Assembly: GCF_001983175.1 (NCBI RefSeq)
Contig: NZ_MNPW01000004.1
Coordinates: 62,001-126,000 of the forward strand
Direction of reading: 5' to 3'
Source of the DNA: Pseudomonas cedrina subsp. cedrina
GTDB lineage: Bacteria > Pseudomonadota > Gammaproteobacteria > Pseudomonadales > Pseudomonadaceae
DNA: 64,000 bases
This document shows, one piece after another, positions 39,208 to 48,751 of this stretch. Within the stretch, counting starts at the first letter, position 1. Every line of letters begins with the position of its first letter. The notes beneath the pieces are model-generated. The model worked only from the letters and a program-made list of their open reading frames with translations. It ran no database searches and had not been told where the DNA came from. The position numbers were made by a program, and so were the translations under genes.

Positions 39208-40070
39208 CTGAAACCGACAGACTGCAAATAGAAGTCGGTTATTTGACCACCCCAGAGCAATGCAATCCAGCCGGCAATCGCCAGATACGGACCAAATGGC
39301 ATGGGTGTCGACGCCTGGGCCTTGCGCAGGCGCATCAGGACCAACCCCACCACCACCCCGACCAGTGATGACATCAGCAGCGTCATCGGCAGGATCTGCC
39401 AGCCCCCCCACGCGCCGAGCAGCGCCAGCAACTTGAAGTCGCCGTGACCCATGCCGTCCTTGCCGGTGGCCAGCTTGAACAGCCAGAACACGCTCCAAAG
39501 GCTCATGTACCCGAGCACGGCGCCCCACAGGGCATCGGGCAATGTCGTCAGCAGGTCGAACCCGTTGGCGATGAGTCCCAGCCACAGCAGCGGCATCACC
39601 AGCACATCCGGCAACAGTTGACGGTCCGCATCGATCAGGCTCATTGCCAGCAACCCCCAGCTCAGCACCAGCATCGCGCCTGCCTGCCAGCCAAAGCCGA
39701 AATGCCAGGCCACCAGGGCCGAGATCAACGCGCAGGCCAGTTCGGTCAGCGGGTAGCGGGCGCTGATCGCCCCCTGGCAATGGGCGCAACGGCCCCAGAG
39801 CAACAGGTAACTGAGCAGCGGAATGTTTTCCCAGGGGCGTATCGGATGGTTGCAGTGCGGGCAGCAGGAGTTGGGCTGCATGAGGTTGTAGGTCGGCCCG
39901 CCGGGCTCGGCAGGCAGGCCCAGTACTTCATGGGCCTGGGCGCGCCATTCGCGCTCGAGCATTTTCGGCAGGCGCCAGACCACCACGTTGAGGAAGCTGC
40001 CGACGATCAGCCCCAACACCGCCGCCATCACGACAAAAGCCCACGGGTATGCAACCAGCAGCAGGCTCAA
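39204..40070 (-). CDS. pilD: Type IV prepilin peptidase/N-methyltransferase PilD
   Basis: Cuts the leader from prepilins and methylates the new N-terminus. The 288-residue protein has the active-site aspartates Asp149 (SLIDADRQ) and Asp211 ([10 protein letters not shown]), and the cytoplasmic cysteines C70, C73, C95 and C98 (CCPHC, CAHC) that bind zinc. Eight or so membrane helices. It overlaps pilC by ATGA. It would process all pseudopilins in this window and any type II secretion pseudopilins elsewhere. Confidence 0.96.
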   Translation of the reverse strand: MSLLLVAYPWAFVVMAAVLGLIVGSFLNVVVWRLPKMLEREWRAQAHEVLGLPAEPGGPTYNLMQPNSCCPHCNHPIRPWENIPLLSYLLLWGRCAHCQGAISARYPLTELACALISALVAWHFGFGWQAGAMLVLSWGLLAMSLIDADRQLLPDVLVMPLLWLGLIANGFDLLTTLPDALWGAVLGYMSLWSVFWLFKLATGKDGMGHGDFKLLALLGAWGGWQILPMTLLMSSLVGVVVGLVLMRLRKAQASTPMPFGPYLAIAGWIALLWGGQITDFYLQSVGFR

Positions 40071-41275
40071 AACGCGCTCCCCAGTTGGAAGACCGGTAAA
40101 TACATGGCGATCACCAACGCGCCGACAATGCTCCCCAGAACCACCATGATCAGTGGCTCCATCAGGCTGGTGAGGTTATCGACGAGGTTGTCCACGTCGG
40201 CCTCGTAATGGTTGGCGACTTTTTCCAGCATGCGGTCCAGCGTGCCCGATTCTTCGCCGATGGCGGTCATCTGGATCGCCATGGCGGGAAACAGGCCGCT
40301 GGCGAGCATGGATTGATTCAACGGCATGCCAGTGGAAACCTCGTGTCGCATCTGTTCGATTGCCTGTTTGAACGGCCCCGAGCCCACGGCGCCGGCGACC
40401 GATTCCAGTGCCTGCACCAGTGGAACGCCAGCGGCAAAGGTGGTGGAAAGCGTGCGGGCGTAGCGGGCCACGGCGGATTTGCTCAACAGTTTGCCTGCCA
40501 GCGGCGCTTTCAACAAACCGGTGTCGATCCAAAGGCGCAAGGCAGGCAGGGTTCGATAGGCGTGGCGCAGCCCCAGGCCAGCCGCCGAAACGCCGAGTGC
40601 AAGGACCCACCAGGCTCGCTGCATGAACTCGGACAGGGCAATCACCTGCAACGTGAAACCGGGCAGCGTGCCGTCGACCCCGGCGAACAGGTTCTGGAAC
40701 TGCGGCACGACATGGATCAACAGAACGCCGGTGACAAGGCTGGCCACCACCAGCACTGCAATCGGGTAGGTCATGGCTTTTTTGATCCTGGCCCTCAAGT
40801 GCTCGCTCTTTTCCCTGTGGATCGCCACGCGTTCCAGCAGCGTTTCAAGCGCACCGGCCTGTTCGCCGGCGGCCACGAGGTTGCAATACAGCGCATCGAA
40901 ATAGCGCGGCTGTTTGCGCAGCGCTTCAGCCAGGCTGGAGCCTGCGGCGATTGCCTGTTTCAAACCTTGCACCCGTTCACGCACCGCTCGGTTGTCGAAG
41001 CCTTCGCTGATGATGTCGAAGGCTTGCAGAAGCGCAATGCCGGCTTTGAGCAACGTGGCCAGTTGGCGCGTGAACAGGGTGATCTCCGTCGATTTGATCG
41101 ACGGTGCCAGGCTCTGCAGCGATGGGGATTGCTTGCGCACCTGCTCGGGGCTGATGCCTTGTCGGCGCAATTGAGCCTTGACCAGGGCAAGGTTGTGCCC
41201 TGTGGTTTGCCCGGACACCCTGCGTCCTTTGCGGTTGATGCCTTCCCAGGCGTACATCGTCGAAGCGTTGTCCAT
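40067..41275 (-). CDS. pilC: Type IV pilus inner membrane platform protein PilC
   Basis: A 402-residue T2SF-domain protein that forms the inner membrane base of the pilus. Two repeats are present (ITLFTRQLATLLKAGIALLQ, SAVARYARTLSTTFAAGVP), and the C-terminus (MIVVLGSIVGALVIAMYLPVF) is typical. ATG at 41273-41275. In P. aeruginosa the assembly ATPase gene pilB lies directly upstream between pilA and pilC; here only about 200 bases separate the two divergent genes and pilB is missing. Confidence 0.95.
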   Translation of the reverse strand: MDNASTMYAWEGINRKGRRVSGQTTGHNLALVKAQLRRQGISPEQVRKQSPSLQSLAPSIKSTEITLFTRQLATLLKAGIALLQAFDIISEGFDNRAVRERVQGLKQAIAAGSSLAEALRKQPRYFDALYCNLVAAGEQAGALETLLERVAIHREKSEHLRARIKKAMTYPIAVLVVASLVTGVLLIHVVPQFQNLFAGVDGTLPGFTLQVIALSEFMQRAWWVLALGVSAAGLGLRHAYRTLPALRLWIDTGLLKAPLAGKLLSKSAVARYARTLSTTFAAGVPLVQALESVAGAVGSGPFKQAIEQMRHEVSTGMPLNQSMLASGLFPAMAIQMTAIGEESGTLDRMLEKVANHYEADVDNLVDNLTSLMEPLIMVVLGSIVGALVIAMYLPVFQLGSAF

Positions 41276-41474
41276 GTCTCGGTTCCGCACAGAGGTCGTT
41301 GAAGATTTATAGCGTAGTCAGGTGACGGATTCGGGCAGGCCGACAGCCCTGGATAAAATGTCAGAATATGCGTCTTGTGCGCGATCAAGCGCCTGCGGAT
41401 GAGTACACTGACGCCGCTGCACAACACGGGGCGCAGGAAGCGCCTTGTCATGCGTTCTATCCTGGAGAGTGACT

Positions 41475-41891
41475 GTGATACGTCAAAAAGGCTTTACCCT
41501 GATCGAGCTGTTGATCGTCGTGGCAATCATCGGCATCTTGGCCACCATCGGCCTGCCGATGTATACCACCCACCAGGCCAAGGCCAAGTTCACCGCCGGC
41601 CTGGCTGAAATCACCGCGTTGAAGCCCGGCTATGAAGACACCATCAACCAGGGCACCGTCCCCACCCTGGCCTTGATCGGCGGCACCAGCCCGACCGCCA
41701 ATTGCAAAATCGACGTGGCAGGCGACGTGGCCACGGGGGCGGGCTCCATCAGTTGCGAAATACTCGATGCGCCGGCGCCGGTGCTGGGCAAGACCATCAG
41801 CCTGACGCGCAACGCTACCAGCGGTTGGAAATGCACCACCACCGCCGACGCAAAATATGTCGCCAAGGGTTGCGGCGCCGCCGGCGCATAA
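41475..41891 (+). CDS. pilA: Major type IV pilin
   Basis: A 138-residue prepilin. A short leader VIRQKG is followed by FTLIELLIVVAIIGILATIG, with Glu5 for assembly. Four cysteines in the globular part (NCKIDV, ISCEI, WKCTT, KGCGA) could form two disulfides. GTG at 41475 with GGAGAG 5 bases upstream was chosen over an ATG 10 codons earlier that would give an unusual leader. No canonical sigma-54 (-24/-12) promoter was seen upstream. The downstream gene is a probable pilin modifier. Confidence 0.92.
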   Translation: MIRQKGFTLIELLIVVAIIGILATIGLPMYTTHQAKAKFTAGLAEITALKPGYEDTINQGTVPTLALIGGTSPTANCKIDVAGDVATGAGSISCEILDAPAPVLGKTISLTRNATSGWKCTTTADAKYVAKGCGAAGA

Positions 41892-41926
41892 CTGCTGAAC
41901 CCTCCACAGGGAAGTCGAGGTGGTCG

Positions 41927-43327
41927 ATGACGTTATCCGTACAGCAACGTGGCGGTGTTTTTCTGGTAGCCGTAGTGTGTCTGCTGGTGTTGGGCATTTG
42001 TGCACCGTTCAGCGGGCATGATTGGCAACGGGTGATGCAGATTGCCATCGGGGCTTGTGCGGTGCTCTACGGGCTGTCAGTCGCGCGCGTTGAACGGCTG
42101 GTGAATCGGCCTACCGCACAGGGGCTGGCGCTGATTGTCGTGTTGGGCCTGGCGTCCGCAATGCTGGCCCACCAGCCGCTCTGGGCGCTTGCCGAAGTGG
42201 CGTTGTTTGTCAGCTGCGGCGCGATTGCCGTGGCCTTCGCCTTGCTGCGTCGCCACGGGGGAGAGCGTCTGGATCGTGCCTTGATCCTGATAGTGGTATT
42301 GCTGTGCCTGATCAAGTCGATTCAATACCTGTATGCGGGAACCCTTGCGTTCGCCAGCGCCGAACGGACGCTGGACCCTGACCTGTTGCTTTCGGGCTTT
42401 TCCAACAAGCGTTTCTACGGCCAGTTCCAAACGTTTACCCTGCCATTGCTGGCGCTTCCCTTGTTGATCCCTGGGCTTTCCCGCTCACTCAAAGCGTGGG
42501 TGTTTGCATTGCTGTGCGTGTGGTGGCTGATCGCGATCGGCGGCGGCACGCGTGGCACCTGGCTTGGCATGGGCGCGGCGGGCATGGTGCTGGCGGTGCT
42601 GGGGCCATGGGGGCGGCGCTGGCTGGGTTGGCAATTGGCCGCATTGCTGGGCGGGCTGTTGTTGTATTGGCTGGTGTTTACGGTGCTGGCGGATTACCTG
42701 GGGATCGCGGTCGCCAATGGCGCCAGTGATCGCCTCACCACCTCCCTGTCGGGGCGCGGCCCGATCTGGTGGCAGGCGTGGCATATGCTCACCGAGCGGC
42801 CCTGGTTGGGCTTCGGGCCGATGCATTTTGCCGATATCGCCAACAAAATTGCGGCCCACCCCCATCAGGCGGTCCTGCAATGGGCCAGTGAATGGGGTGT
42901 GCCATCGGCTTTATGCGTCGCGTTGCTGGCGTGGCACGGAGGCTGGGCCACGTTCGGTGTGCTGCGTGAGCGTGCGTTGAGCGCCGAGCGGGCAGACCTG
43001 CTGCGGCTGTGCTTGTTTGCCGCCTTGGTCGGCGCGCTGGTGCAGTCCATGGTCGATGGCGTGATTGTGATGCCCAACTCCCAGGTCTGGCTGGCGCTGG
43101 TGGTGGGCTGGCTGATGGGACTCCACGTGTGGCGCACACCGCCAACCGTTGAAATGCCCCTGGCCTGGGCTGCCTGGAAAACCCTGGGTGTACTGGCCGT
43201 TGGTCTGTTGATTTTTATTGCTGCGCGCGATGTCCCTCACATCAAGCAAGCGCAGCAGCAGTACCTGGACGCCCACGGCGGCTTGCTGCAACCCCGTTTC
43301 TGGGCTCAGGGCGTGATCGCCCGCTGA
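41927..43327 (+). CDS. O-antigen ligase-like membrane protein, probable pilin glycosyltransferase
   Basis: A 466-residue protein with 10 or more membrane helices and a Wzy_C/O-antigen ligase-type domain, including the conserved LSGRGPIWWQAWHMLTERPW and GFGPMHFADI. Such genes downstream of pilA in P. aeruginosa group I strains (TfpO/PilO) attach an O-antigen unit to the pilin. Position and fold support the same role, but the pilin here does not end in the C-terminal serine that TfpO uses, so the site and sugar are unknown. ATG at 41927. Confidence 0.72.
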   Translation: MTLSVQQRGGVFLVAVVCLLVLGICAPFSGHDWQRVMQIAIGACAVLYGLSVARVERLVNRPTAQGLALIVVLGLASAMLAHQPLWALAEVALFVSCGAIAVAFALLRRHGGERLDRALILIVVLLCLIKSIQYLYAGTLAFASAERTLDPDLLLSGFSNKRFYGQFQTFTLPLLALPLLIPGLSRSLKAWVFALLCVWWLIAIGGGTRGTWLGMGAAGMVLAVLGPWGRRWLGWQLAALLGGLLLYWLVFTVLADYLGIAVANGASDRLTTSLSGRGPIWWQAWHMLTERPWLGFGPMHFADIANKIAAHPHQAVLQWASEWGVPSALCVALLAWHGGWATFGVLRERALSAERADLLRLCLFAALVGALVQSMVDGVIVMPNSQVWLALVVGWLMGLHVWRTPPTVEMPLAWAAWKTLGVLAVGLLIFIAARDVPHIKQAQQQYLDAHGGLLQPRFWAQGVIAR

Positions 43328-43375
43328 CGGCAGTAAGTTGCCGGACGCCCGATGCGGTGCTAGCTTTAGCCCACT

Positions 43376-43448
43376 GCCCGTGTAGCTCAGCCGGTAGAGC
43401 AGCGCACTCGTAACGCGAAGGTCGCAGGTTCGATTCCTGTCTCGGGCA
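43376..43448 (+). tRNA. tRNA-Thr (anticodon CGT)
   Basis: A cloverleaf of 73 bases: acceptor GCCCGTG/CTCGGGC with one U-U mismatch, D arm TAGCTCAGCCGGTAGAGCA, anticodon loop CTCGTAA, T loop TTCGATT. The 3' CCA is not encoded (the bases after A73 are CAA), unlike the tRNAs at 34.5-34.9 kb. It lies beside pilA as in P. aeruginosa, where this locus is a recombination hot spot. Confidence 0.93.
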
Positions 43449-43610
43449 CAAAGGCAACAAAGGCAGCACCGTTTTCAAAGGCAATGTTTTCAGATGATCC
43501 CAGAATGGTTCTGAAGGCCAGACGAGCCGGCATGTAAGCCCGCTCTTTTGTATCTGCGCAACCTTGATGACCCAGATGCATCCCCATTCCTCGATCTTAA
43601 GAGAACGCAC

Positions 43611-43916
43611 ATGACCACGACTGAAATGACCCAGCAAGCGCGGCACGAAGAAGCACTCAATAAATACCTTGAGGCCACGCCGCAGCTTAAGGAAGAGATC
43701 AAGGACCTGAGCGCCGACGATCAGCGCGACCAGATTCAGTGGGCATTCGAGGACGAGGCCGAGAGCCAGAATCTTCAGCCTTGGGAGCTGACCCTCAAGT
43801 ACACCTCGACGCCGGAAGAATTCGAAACGGCACGGCTGGCCTTGCACAAAGAGGCGGCCGAGGTGCTGGGCGTCGAATGGGACGAATATTGCGAAATGAA
43901 TAACCTGGTGGTCTGA
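43611..43916 (+). CDS. DUF6388 family protein
   Basis: A 101-residue acidic, helical protein (MTTTEMTQQARHEEALNKYL ...) that resembles the DUF6388 family of Pseudomonas, of unknown function. AAGAGAA stands before the ATG. Position between tRNA-Thr and a REPIN next to nadC suggests it may be an accessory insertion relative to P. aeruginosa, but base use is ordinary. Confidence 0.7.
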   Translation: MTTTEMTQQARHEEALNKYLEATPQLKEEIKDLSADDQRDQIQWAFEDEAESQNLQPWELTLKYTSTPEEFETARLALHKEAAEVLGVEWDEYCEMNNLVV

Positions 43917-43920
43917 GGTT

Positions 43921-44052
43921 GTAGTGAGCGGGCTCGCCCCGCGCTGGGTGGCGAAGCCGCCCCAAACCAGGCGACCTGATTCTACCTGGAACTCAGCGAA
44001 GTCCTTATTGGGGCGGCTTCGCCACCCAGCGCGGGGCAAGCCCGCTCACTAC
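43921..44052. repeat. REPIN (GTAGTGAGCGGGCT type, group II-like)
   Basis: Arms GTAGTGAGCGGGCTCGCCCC and the inverse ending CCCGCTCACTAC are 132 bases apart and contain further inverted bases (GGTGGCGAAGCCGCCCC). The arms resemble P. fluorescens group II REPs and recur at 58947-59093. It separates the DUF6388 gene from nadC. Confidence 0.9.
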
Positions 44053-44065
44053 ACGAGTTCGATGT

Positions 44066-44914
44066 TTAGATGCTGAGGCGCATCGACAAATCCACCGCCT
44101 TCACATCCTTGGTCATCGCGCCAATGGAGATGTAGTCCACCCCGGTCTCTGCAATAGGCAACAGGGTGCGCTCATTGATCCCGCCGCTGGCCTCCAATTT
44201 TGCCTTGCCACCGTTCAGGCGCACGGCTTCGCGCATATCGTCCAGGCTCAACTCGTCGAGCATGATGATATCGGCACCCGCCGCCAGGGCTTCGCGCAGT
44301 TCATCCAGGCTCTCCACTTCGATTTCCACTGGCTTGCCAGGCGCGATCCCATGGGCGGCCGTGATTGCCTGGGCAATGCCACCGCAGGCGGCGATATGGT
44401 TTTCCTTGATCAGGAACGCGTCATACAAACCGATACGGTGGTTATGGCAGCCGCCGCAGGTGACGGCGTACTTCTGCGCCAGGCGCAGGCCCGGCAGGGT
44501 CTTGCGGGTATCCAGTAGTTTGACCTGGGTGCTGGCGACAATATCAGCCAGGAACCGGGCGCGAGTGGCGACGCCGCACAGCAGCTGGAGGAAGTTCAGC
44601 GCGCTGCGTTCGCCGCTGAGCAGCGAGCGTGCGGGGCCTTCAAGGTGGAACAGCACCTGGTCGGGGCTGACGCGGTCGCCATCGACCACCTGCCAATGCA
44701 CGGCGACGCGTGGGTCCAGCTGGCGGAAGACCGCATCCACCCAGGCGGTACCGGCGATCACCGCTGCGTCACGGGTAATGATAGTGGCCGTGGCCAGCCG
44801 TTCGGCCGGGATCAATTGCGCAGTGATGTCGCCGCTGCCGATGTCTTCCAGCAGTGCTCGGCGCACGTTGGCTTCGATTTCGGCGGTGAGGTCGGCAAGA
44901 CGGAGATTCGGCAT
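44066..44914 (-). CDS. nadC: Nicotinate-nucleotide pyrophosphorylase (carboxylating)
   Basis: Makes nicotinate mononucleotide from quinolinate and PRPP. The 282-residue protein has [16 protein letters not shown], the PRPP and substrate motifs [12 protein letters not shown] and [17 protein letters not shown], and [15 protein letters not shown] at 44912-44914 was preferred over an in-frame start 22 codons upstream. Divergent from the DUF1631 gene. Confidence 0.96.
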   Translation of the reverse strand: MPNLRLADLTAEIEANVRRALLEDIGSGDITAQLIPAERLATATIITRDAAVIAGTAWVDAVFRQLDPRVAVHWQVVDGDRVSPDQVLFHLEGPARSLLSGERSALNFLQLLCGVATRARFLADIVASTQVKLLDTRKTLPGLRLAQKYAVTCGGCHNHRIGLYDAFLIKENHIAACGGIAQAITAAHGIAPGKPVEIEVESLDELREALAAGADIIMLDELSLDDMREAVRLNGGKAKLEASGGINERTLLPIAETGVDYISIGAMTKDVKAVDLSMRLSI

Positions 44915-45105
44915 AACAGGCTCCACAGACAAAGTGCGCCGATTATAGAGGCAGTGTGCGTCCGAACCCAGGCTCACCACTCATTTACCGTGCAACGGCA
45001 GAGTTTGCTGGCGCAACCGGTCACATTTGCAAGATAATCTGGCGCCTTGCAATTGGCGTCATAGCTTTGACGTTAAGATTCATACCGCCGTTTCAGGAGG
45101 CCAGG

Positions 45106-47238
45106 ATGCACAATGACGGAAAGGTGGTGCCGATCAACCAGGCACACGCTACGCCATCGCCGCTCGCCCGACTGCCGGTGGTGTTGCTGCAGGTCCGCGA
45201 CAAGGCAGCGCAACAATTGCAGCAAGGGCTGCAGGAGCTGTTCGATAACGCCGACGACACCTTGTTCGAAATGGCCGACAAGTCGCGCAACAATCTCGAC
45301 CAGCATATTTTCTTTGAGGCCATGCGCGACCTGCGCCTCAAGCGCAAGAACTTCGAGCGCGTGTTCATGGCGCGCCTGTTTGAAGCTTTCGCCCGCCTGG
45401 GCCAGGCGGGGCGAGGTGAGGCGCAACTGGTGCCGATGGTTTCCTATGAGGCGGCTCCGGGGGCATCCAAGGACGACCTGGAAAAAACCGTGGCGCTGGA
45501 GGCCATGTTGGGCCGGGTGCGCCACCGTGACGGCGTGGCTCTGGGGCAACTCACCGCACGGTTGAGCGCTTTGCTGGGCAACCGCCTGGATGACCGCGAG
45601 AACCCGCTGGGGCCCGCGCTGCTGTGTGAGTTTTTCCTGCACGCGGGACGCAGCCTGGGCGTGGAAATCTGCGTCAAACTGATCATGCTCAAGCTCTTTG
45701 AAAAATACGTGCTCAGTGACGCCGACCAACTCTACGGCGAAGCCAATCAATTGCTGCTCGCTACGGGCGTGTTGCCTGAACTCAAGGCCGTGCCGTCGCG
45801 TCGTCTTGAGGCGCGGGCGGCCCGTGATTACCCGCGCCAGGAAAGCCTGCCCGCCGCCGATCAGCCCGTGGGCGCAAATGATCAGGAGGCCTTTGCCGCG
45901 CTCCAGACGTTGCTCACGGCGGTACGCGGTAGCGTTGCGCCAACGCTGGAGCCCAGCGCCGAACCCTCGCCCATTTCTACCCGCGACCTGTTGCGCCTGC
46001 TCTCCCACCTGCAGCAGTACGTGCCGGAGCCTGAGGCCGAGGACGATTTCGACCTGCGTAACCAGCTCGAACAGCTACTCACTCGCGTCAGCGTCAAGAG
46101 CGGCAAATCGCGGGTGGTGGAAGAGGCGGACGAAGACGTGATCAACCTGATCGCGCTGCTGTTCGAATTCATCCTCAACGACCGCGCGGTGCCCGATGCC
46201 TTCAAAGCCTTGATCGGTCGCCTGCAGATCCCGATGCTGAAAGTGGCGCTGCTCGACAAGCGTTTCTTCAGCCGCGCCAGCCACCCGGCGCGGCGCCTGC
46301 TCAATGAAATCGCGGCCGCGGCGATCGGCTGCAGCGAGCGTGACCCCCTGTACTTGCGCATCGAGCAAGTGGTGCAGCGCCTGCTCAATGAGTTCGGTGA
46401 AGACCCGGTAATATTTTCCCAGCTGCTTTGCGAGTTCAGCGCGTTTACCGCCGATGAGCGGCGGCGCAGTGACCTGCTCGAACAACACACCCGCGATGCC
46501 GAAGCAGGGCGCGTGCGCACTGAAGCTGCCCGTCAGCGCGTGGCCGACATACTGAATAAACGGCTGCTGGGCAAAGTCCTGCCGCGTCCGGTCGTGCAGT
46601 TCCTGCAACAGGCCTGGAGCCAGGTGCTGCTGCTGGCCAGCCTCAAGCACGGCGAGCAGTCGGTGCAATGGCAAGCGGGGTTGCGCACCATGGACGAGTT
46701 GATCTGGAGCGTCAGCCTGCAGCAAGACACCGAAGCCGGGCGCCATCTGGCGGAGCAACTGCCAGGCTTGCTCAAGGCCTTGCGCGACGGTTTGACCAGT
46801 GCCGCGTTCGACCCCTTCAGCACCCGCGAATTCTTTTTGCGCCTGCAGGCCCTGCATATCCAGGCGCCTGAAGGGGGCGATGAGTTGATCGAAGTCAATG
46901 AGCCGTTTGTGCCGGGCGCGACGTCAGCCGACCCGATCACCCTGTCGGACGATGACCCTGACCTTCACAAGGTTCACCAGCTCAAGGAGGGTAGCTGGGT
47001 GGTCTTCGAGCAAGACAATGCCGACGCACTGCGGTGCAAGCTGACGGCGATCATGGCGCCGGCCAACGCTTACATTTTTACCAGCCGCACGGGACTCAAG
47101 GTGCTGGAAAAGAGTGCAGGCCAACTGGCGTTGGCCTTCAAGCATGGCGCACTGCAGACCTTGGATGGCGGCCCCTTGTTCGAGCGCGCACTGGCCGCCG
47201 TGGTGGGCAAGCTGCGTCAACTCAATCGCGGCAAGTGA
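45106..47238 (+). CDS. DUF1631 family protein
   Basis: A 710-residue protein of the DUF1631 family (thymidine phosphorylase-like annotations exist, but the activity is unproven). It has long acidic and arginine-rich helical stretches and a C-terminal segment VFEQDNADALRCKLTAIM, possibly a PilZ-like or small beta domain. AGGAGG precedes the ATG at 45106. It stands before ampD as in other pseudomonads. Confidence 0.78.
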   Translation: MHNDGKVVPINQAHATPSPLARLPVVLLQVRDKAAQQLQQGLQELFDNADDTLFEMADKSRNNLDQHIFFEAMRDLRLKRKNFERVFMARLFEAFARLGQAGRGEAQLVPMVSYEAAPGASKDDLEKTVALEAMLGRVRHRDGVALGQLTARLSALLGNRLDDRENPLGPALLCEFFLHAGRSLGVEICVKLIMLKLFEKYVLSDADQLYGEANQLLLATGVLPELKAVPSRRLEARAARDYPRQESLPAADQPVGANDQEAFAALQTLLTAVRGSVAPTLEPSAEPSPISTRDLLRLLSHLQQYVPEPEAEDDFDLRNQLEQLLTRVSVKSGKSRVVEEADEDVINLIALLFEFILNDRAVPDAFKALIGRLQIPMLKVALLDKRFFSRASHPARRLLNEIAAAAIGCSERDPLYLRIEQVVQRLLNEFGEDPVIFSQLLCEFSAFTADERRRSDLLEQHTRDAEAGRVRTEAARQRVADILNKRLLGKVLPRPVVQFLQQAWSQVLLLASLKHGEQSVQWQAGLRTMDELIWSVSLQQDTEAGRHLAEQLPGLLKALRDGLTSAAFDPFSTREFFLRLQALHIQAPEGGDELIEVNEPFVPGATSADPITLSDDDPDLHKVHQLKEGSWVVFEQDNADALRCKLTAIMAPANAYIFTSRTGLKVLEKSAGQLALAFKHGALQTLDGGPLFERALAAVVGKLRQLNRGK

Positions 47239-47299
47239 TCGCAACCAGGGGGCCGAACGCGGCATACTGGTCACCTGTTGTCTCGTTCAAGGAACCCGT

Positions 47300-47863
47300 A
47301 TGCAGTTGGACCCCATCAGCGGTTGGTGCCAGGGCATCCGTCATTGCCCTTCACCCAACTTCAACGAGCGCCCCGCAGGCGAAATCTCACTGTTGGTGGT
47401 GCATAACATCAGCCTGCCACCGGCGCAGTTCGCCACTGGCAAGGTGCAGGAGTTTTTCCAGAATCGCTTGGATGTCACGGAACATCCCTACTTTGAAGGA
47501 ATTGCTGACCTACGGGTGTCTGCGCATTTTCTGATTGAGCGTGATGGTGCGGTGACGCAGTTTGTGTCCTGTCTCGACCGCGCCTGGCATGCCGGGGTTT
47601 CGCAGTTCGAGGGCCGGGAAACCTGCAATGACTTCTCCCTGGGGGTGGAACTGGAAGGCACTGATGATCAACCGTTCACCGACGCCCAATATGCGGCGCT
47701 GATCGACCTGACCCGCCAGTTGCTGGCGGCTTACCCAGGCATCACCGCCCAGCGCATTTGCGGTCACAGCGACATCGCCCCGGGACGCAAGACCGATCCC
47801 GGCCCGGCTTTTGATTGGACGCGCTTTCGCAGCGCCCTGCAGGATGGAGGACACGCACGATGA
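47300..47863 (+). CDS. ampD: 1,6-anhydro-N-acetylmuramyl-L-alanine amidase AmpD
   Basis: Cleaves the peptide from anhydromuropeptides in cytoplasmic peptidoglycan recycling, which keeps the AmpR regulator from inducing AmpC. The 187-residue protein has the zinc site histidine in VVHNISLP and the motifs FLIERDG, DRAWHAG and CGHSDIAPGRKTDPG. It overlaps ampE by ATGA. Confidence 0.95.
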   Translation: MQLDPISGWCQGIRHCPSPNFNERPAGEISLLVVHNISLPPAQFATGKVQEFFQNRLDVTEHPYFEGIADLRVSAHFLIERDGAVTQFVSCLDRAWHAGVSQFEGRETCNDFSLGVELEGTDDQPFTDAQYAALIDLTRQLLAAYPGITAQRICGHSDIAPGRKTDPGPAFDWTRFRSALQDGGHAR

Positions 47864-48696
47864 GTTTCCTGGTGTTGGTGCTGGCCGTGTGGATCGAGAA
47901 GTTCTCGGCCCTGCGCCAGCGGTTGCAGCGTGACGGCGGTTGGTTGCGCGAACTGGCCAAGCTGGAATCGAGCCCGCGCATGGGCAAGCGGCCCTGGCTG
48001 ATTCTGGCGTTGCTGGTGTTGCTGCCGGTGGCGTTGCTGGCCTTGTTGTTGCTGGTGCTGGAGCCGGTGGCCTATGGGCTGTTGGCGTTGCCGGTGCACC
48101 TGCTGGTGGTGATCTACAGCCTGGGCCGCGGTGATCTGCTCGCCGGCCTCGGTCCCTTCCGCGATGCCTGGCGCCGTGGCGACCTGCAGGCCGCCGAGCA
48201 TGTGGCCGAACGTGACCTGAGCCTTAACGCCGACGACGGCGAGCAATTGCTTGAACGTGTCCAGGGCCACCTGTTGTGGCAGGCCTACCAGAGCTTTTTC
48301 GCGGTGATTTTCTGGTACTTCCTGCTGGGGCCGGTAGCGGCCCTGGCCTATCGCCTGCTTGCCCTGGCCAGTGAGCACAGCAAGAACCCGCTGGTGGCCG
48401 AGCGCGCCGGGCAACTGCGCCACGCATTTGACTGGGTGCCGGTACGCCTGCTGGCGGCCAGTTTTGCCCTGGTCGGCAACTTCGTCGCGGTCGGCCGTGT
48501 GATGCTGCACGAATTGCTGAACTGGGACATCAGCGCCGCCCAACTGGTGGAAAAAGTCGGCTTGGCTGCCGCTGAAATTCCTCCGCCGGCGCTGGGTCCT
48601 GATGGCGTCAACAGCCTGGACAGGCTGTGGGAATTGCTGCTGCGCGCGGCGGTGCTGTGGTATGCAGGGTTTGCTATCTGGACGGTTTTGCCCTAG
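47860..48696 (+). CDS. ampE: Beta-lactamase induction regulator AmpE
   Basis: A 278-residue inner-membrane protein with four hydrophobic segments and the family motifs VWIEKFSALRQ and FDWVPVRLLAASFAL. Encoded with AmpD as a pair. Its exact job in induction is not settled. The start overlaps the ampD stop codon. Confidence 0.92.
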   Translation: MSFLVLVLAVWIEKFSALRQRLQRDGGWLRELAKLESSPRMGKRPWLILALLVLLPVALLALLLLVLEPVAYGLLALPVHLLVVIYSLGRGDLLAGLGPFRDAWRRGDLQAAEHVAERDLSLNADDGEQLLERVQGHLLWQAYQSFFAVIFWYFLLGPVAALAYRLLALASEHSKNPLVAERAGQLRHAFDWVPVRLLAASFALVGNFVAVGRVMLHELLNWDISAAQLVEKVGLAAAEIPPPALGPDGVNSLDRLWELLLRAAVLWYAGFAIWTVLP

Positions 48697-48751
48697 CCAG
48701 GTGCGGCGCCCGAGCTCAACAGCAAAAGCGCGAGCCGTACTCGGTCAAAAC

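Noticed and set aside
41276..41474. A sigma-54 promoter for pilA.
   Set aside because: No TGGCAC-N5-TTGC-like -24/-12 pair was seen in the gap, and pilR is missing from its usual place. pilA must use some other promoter.
43549..44052. The DUF6388 gene plus REPIN considered as a genomic island end.
   Set aside because: No integrase, direct repeats or base-composition shift. The tRNA-Thr and nadC order is as in other pseudomonads.
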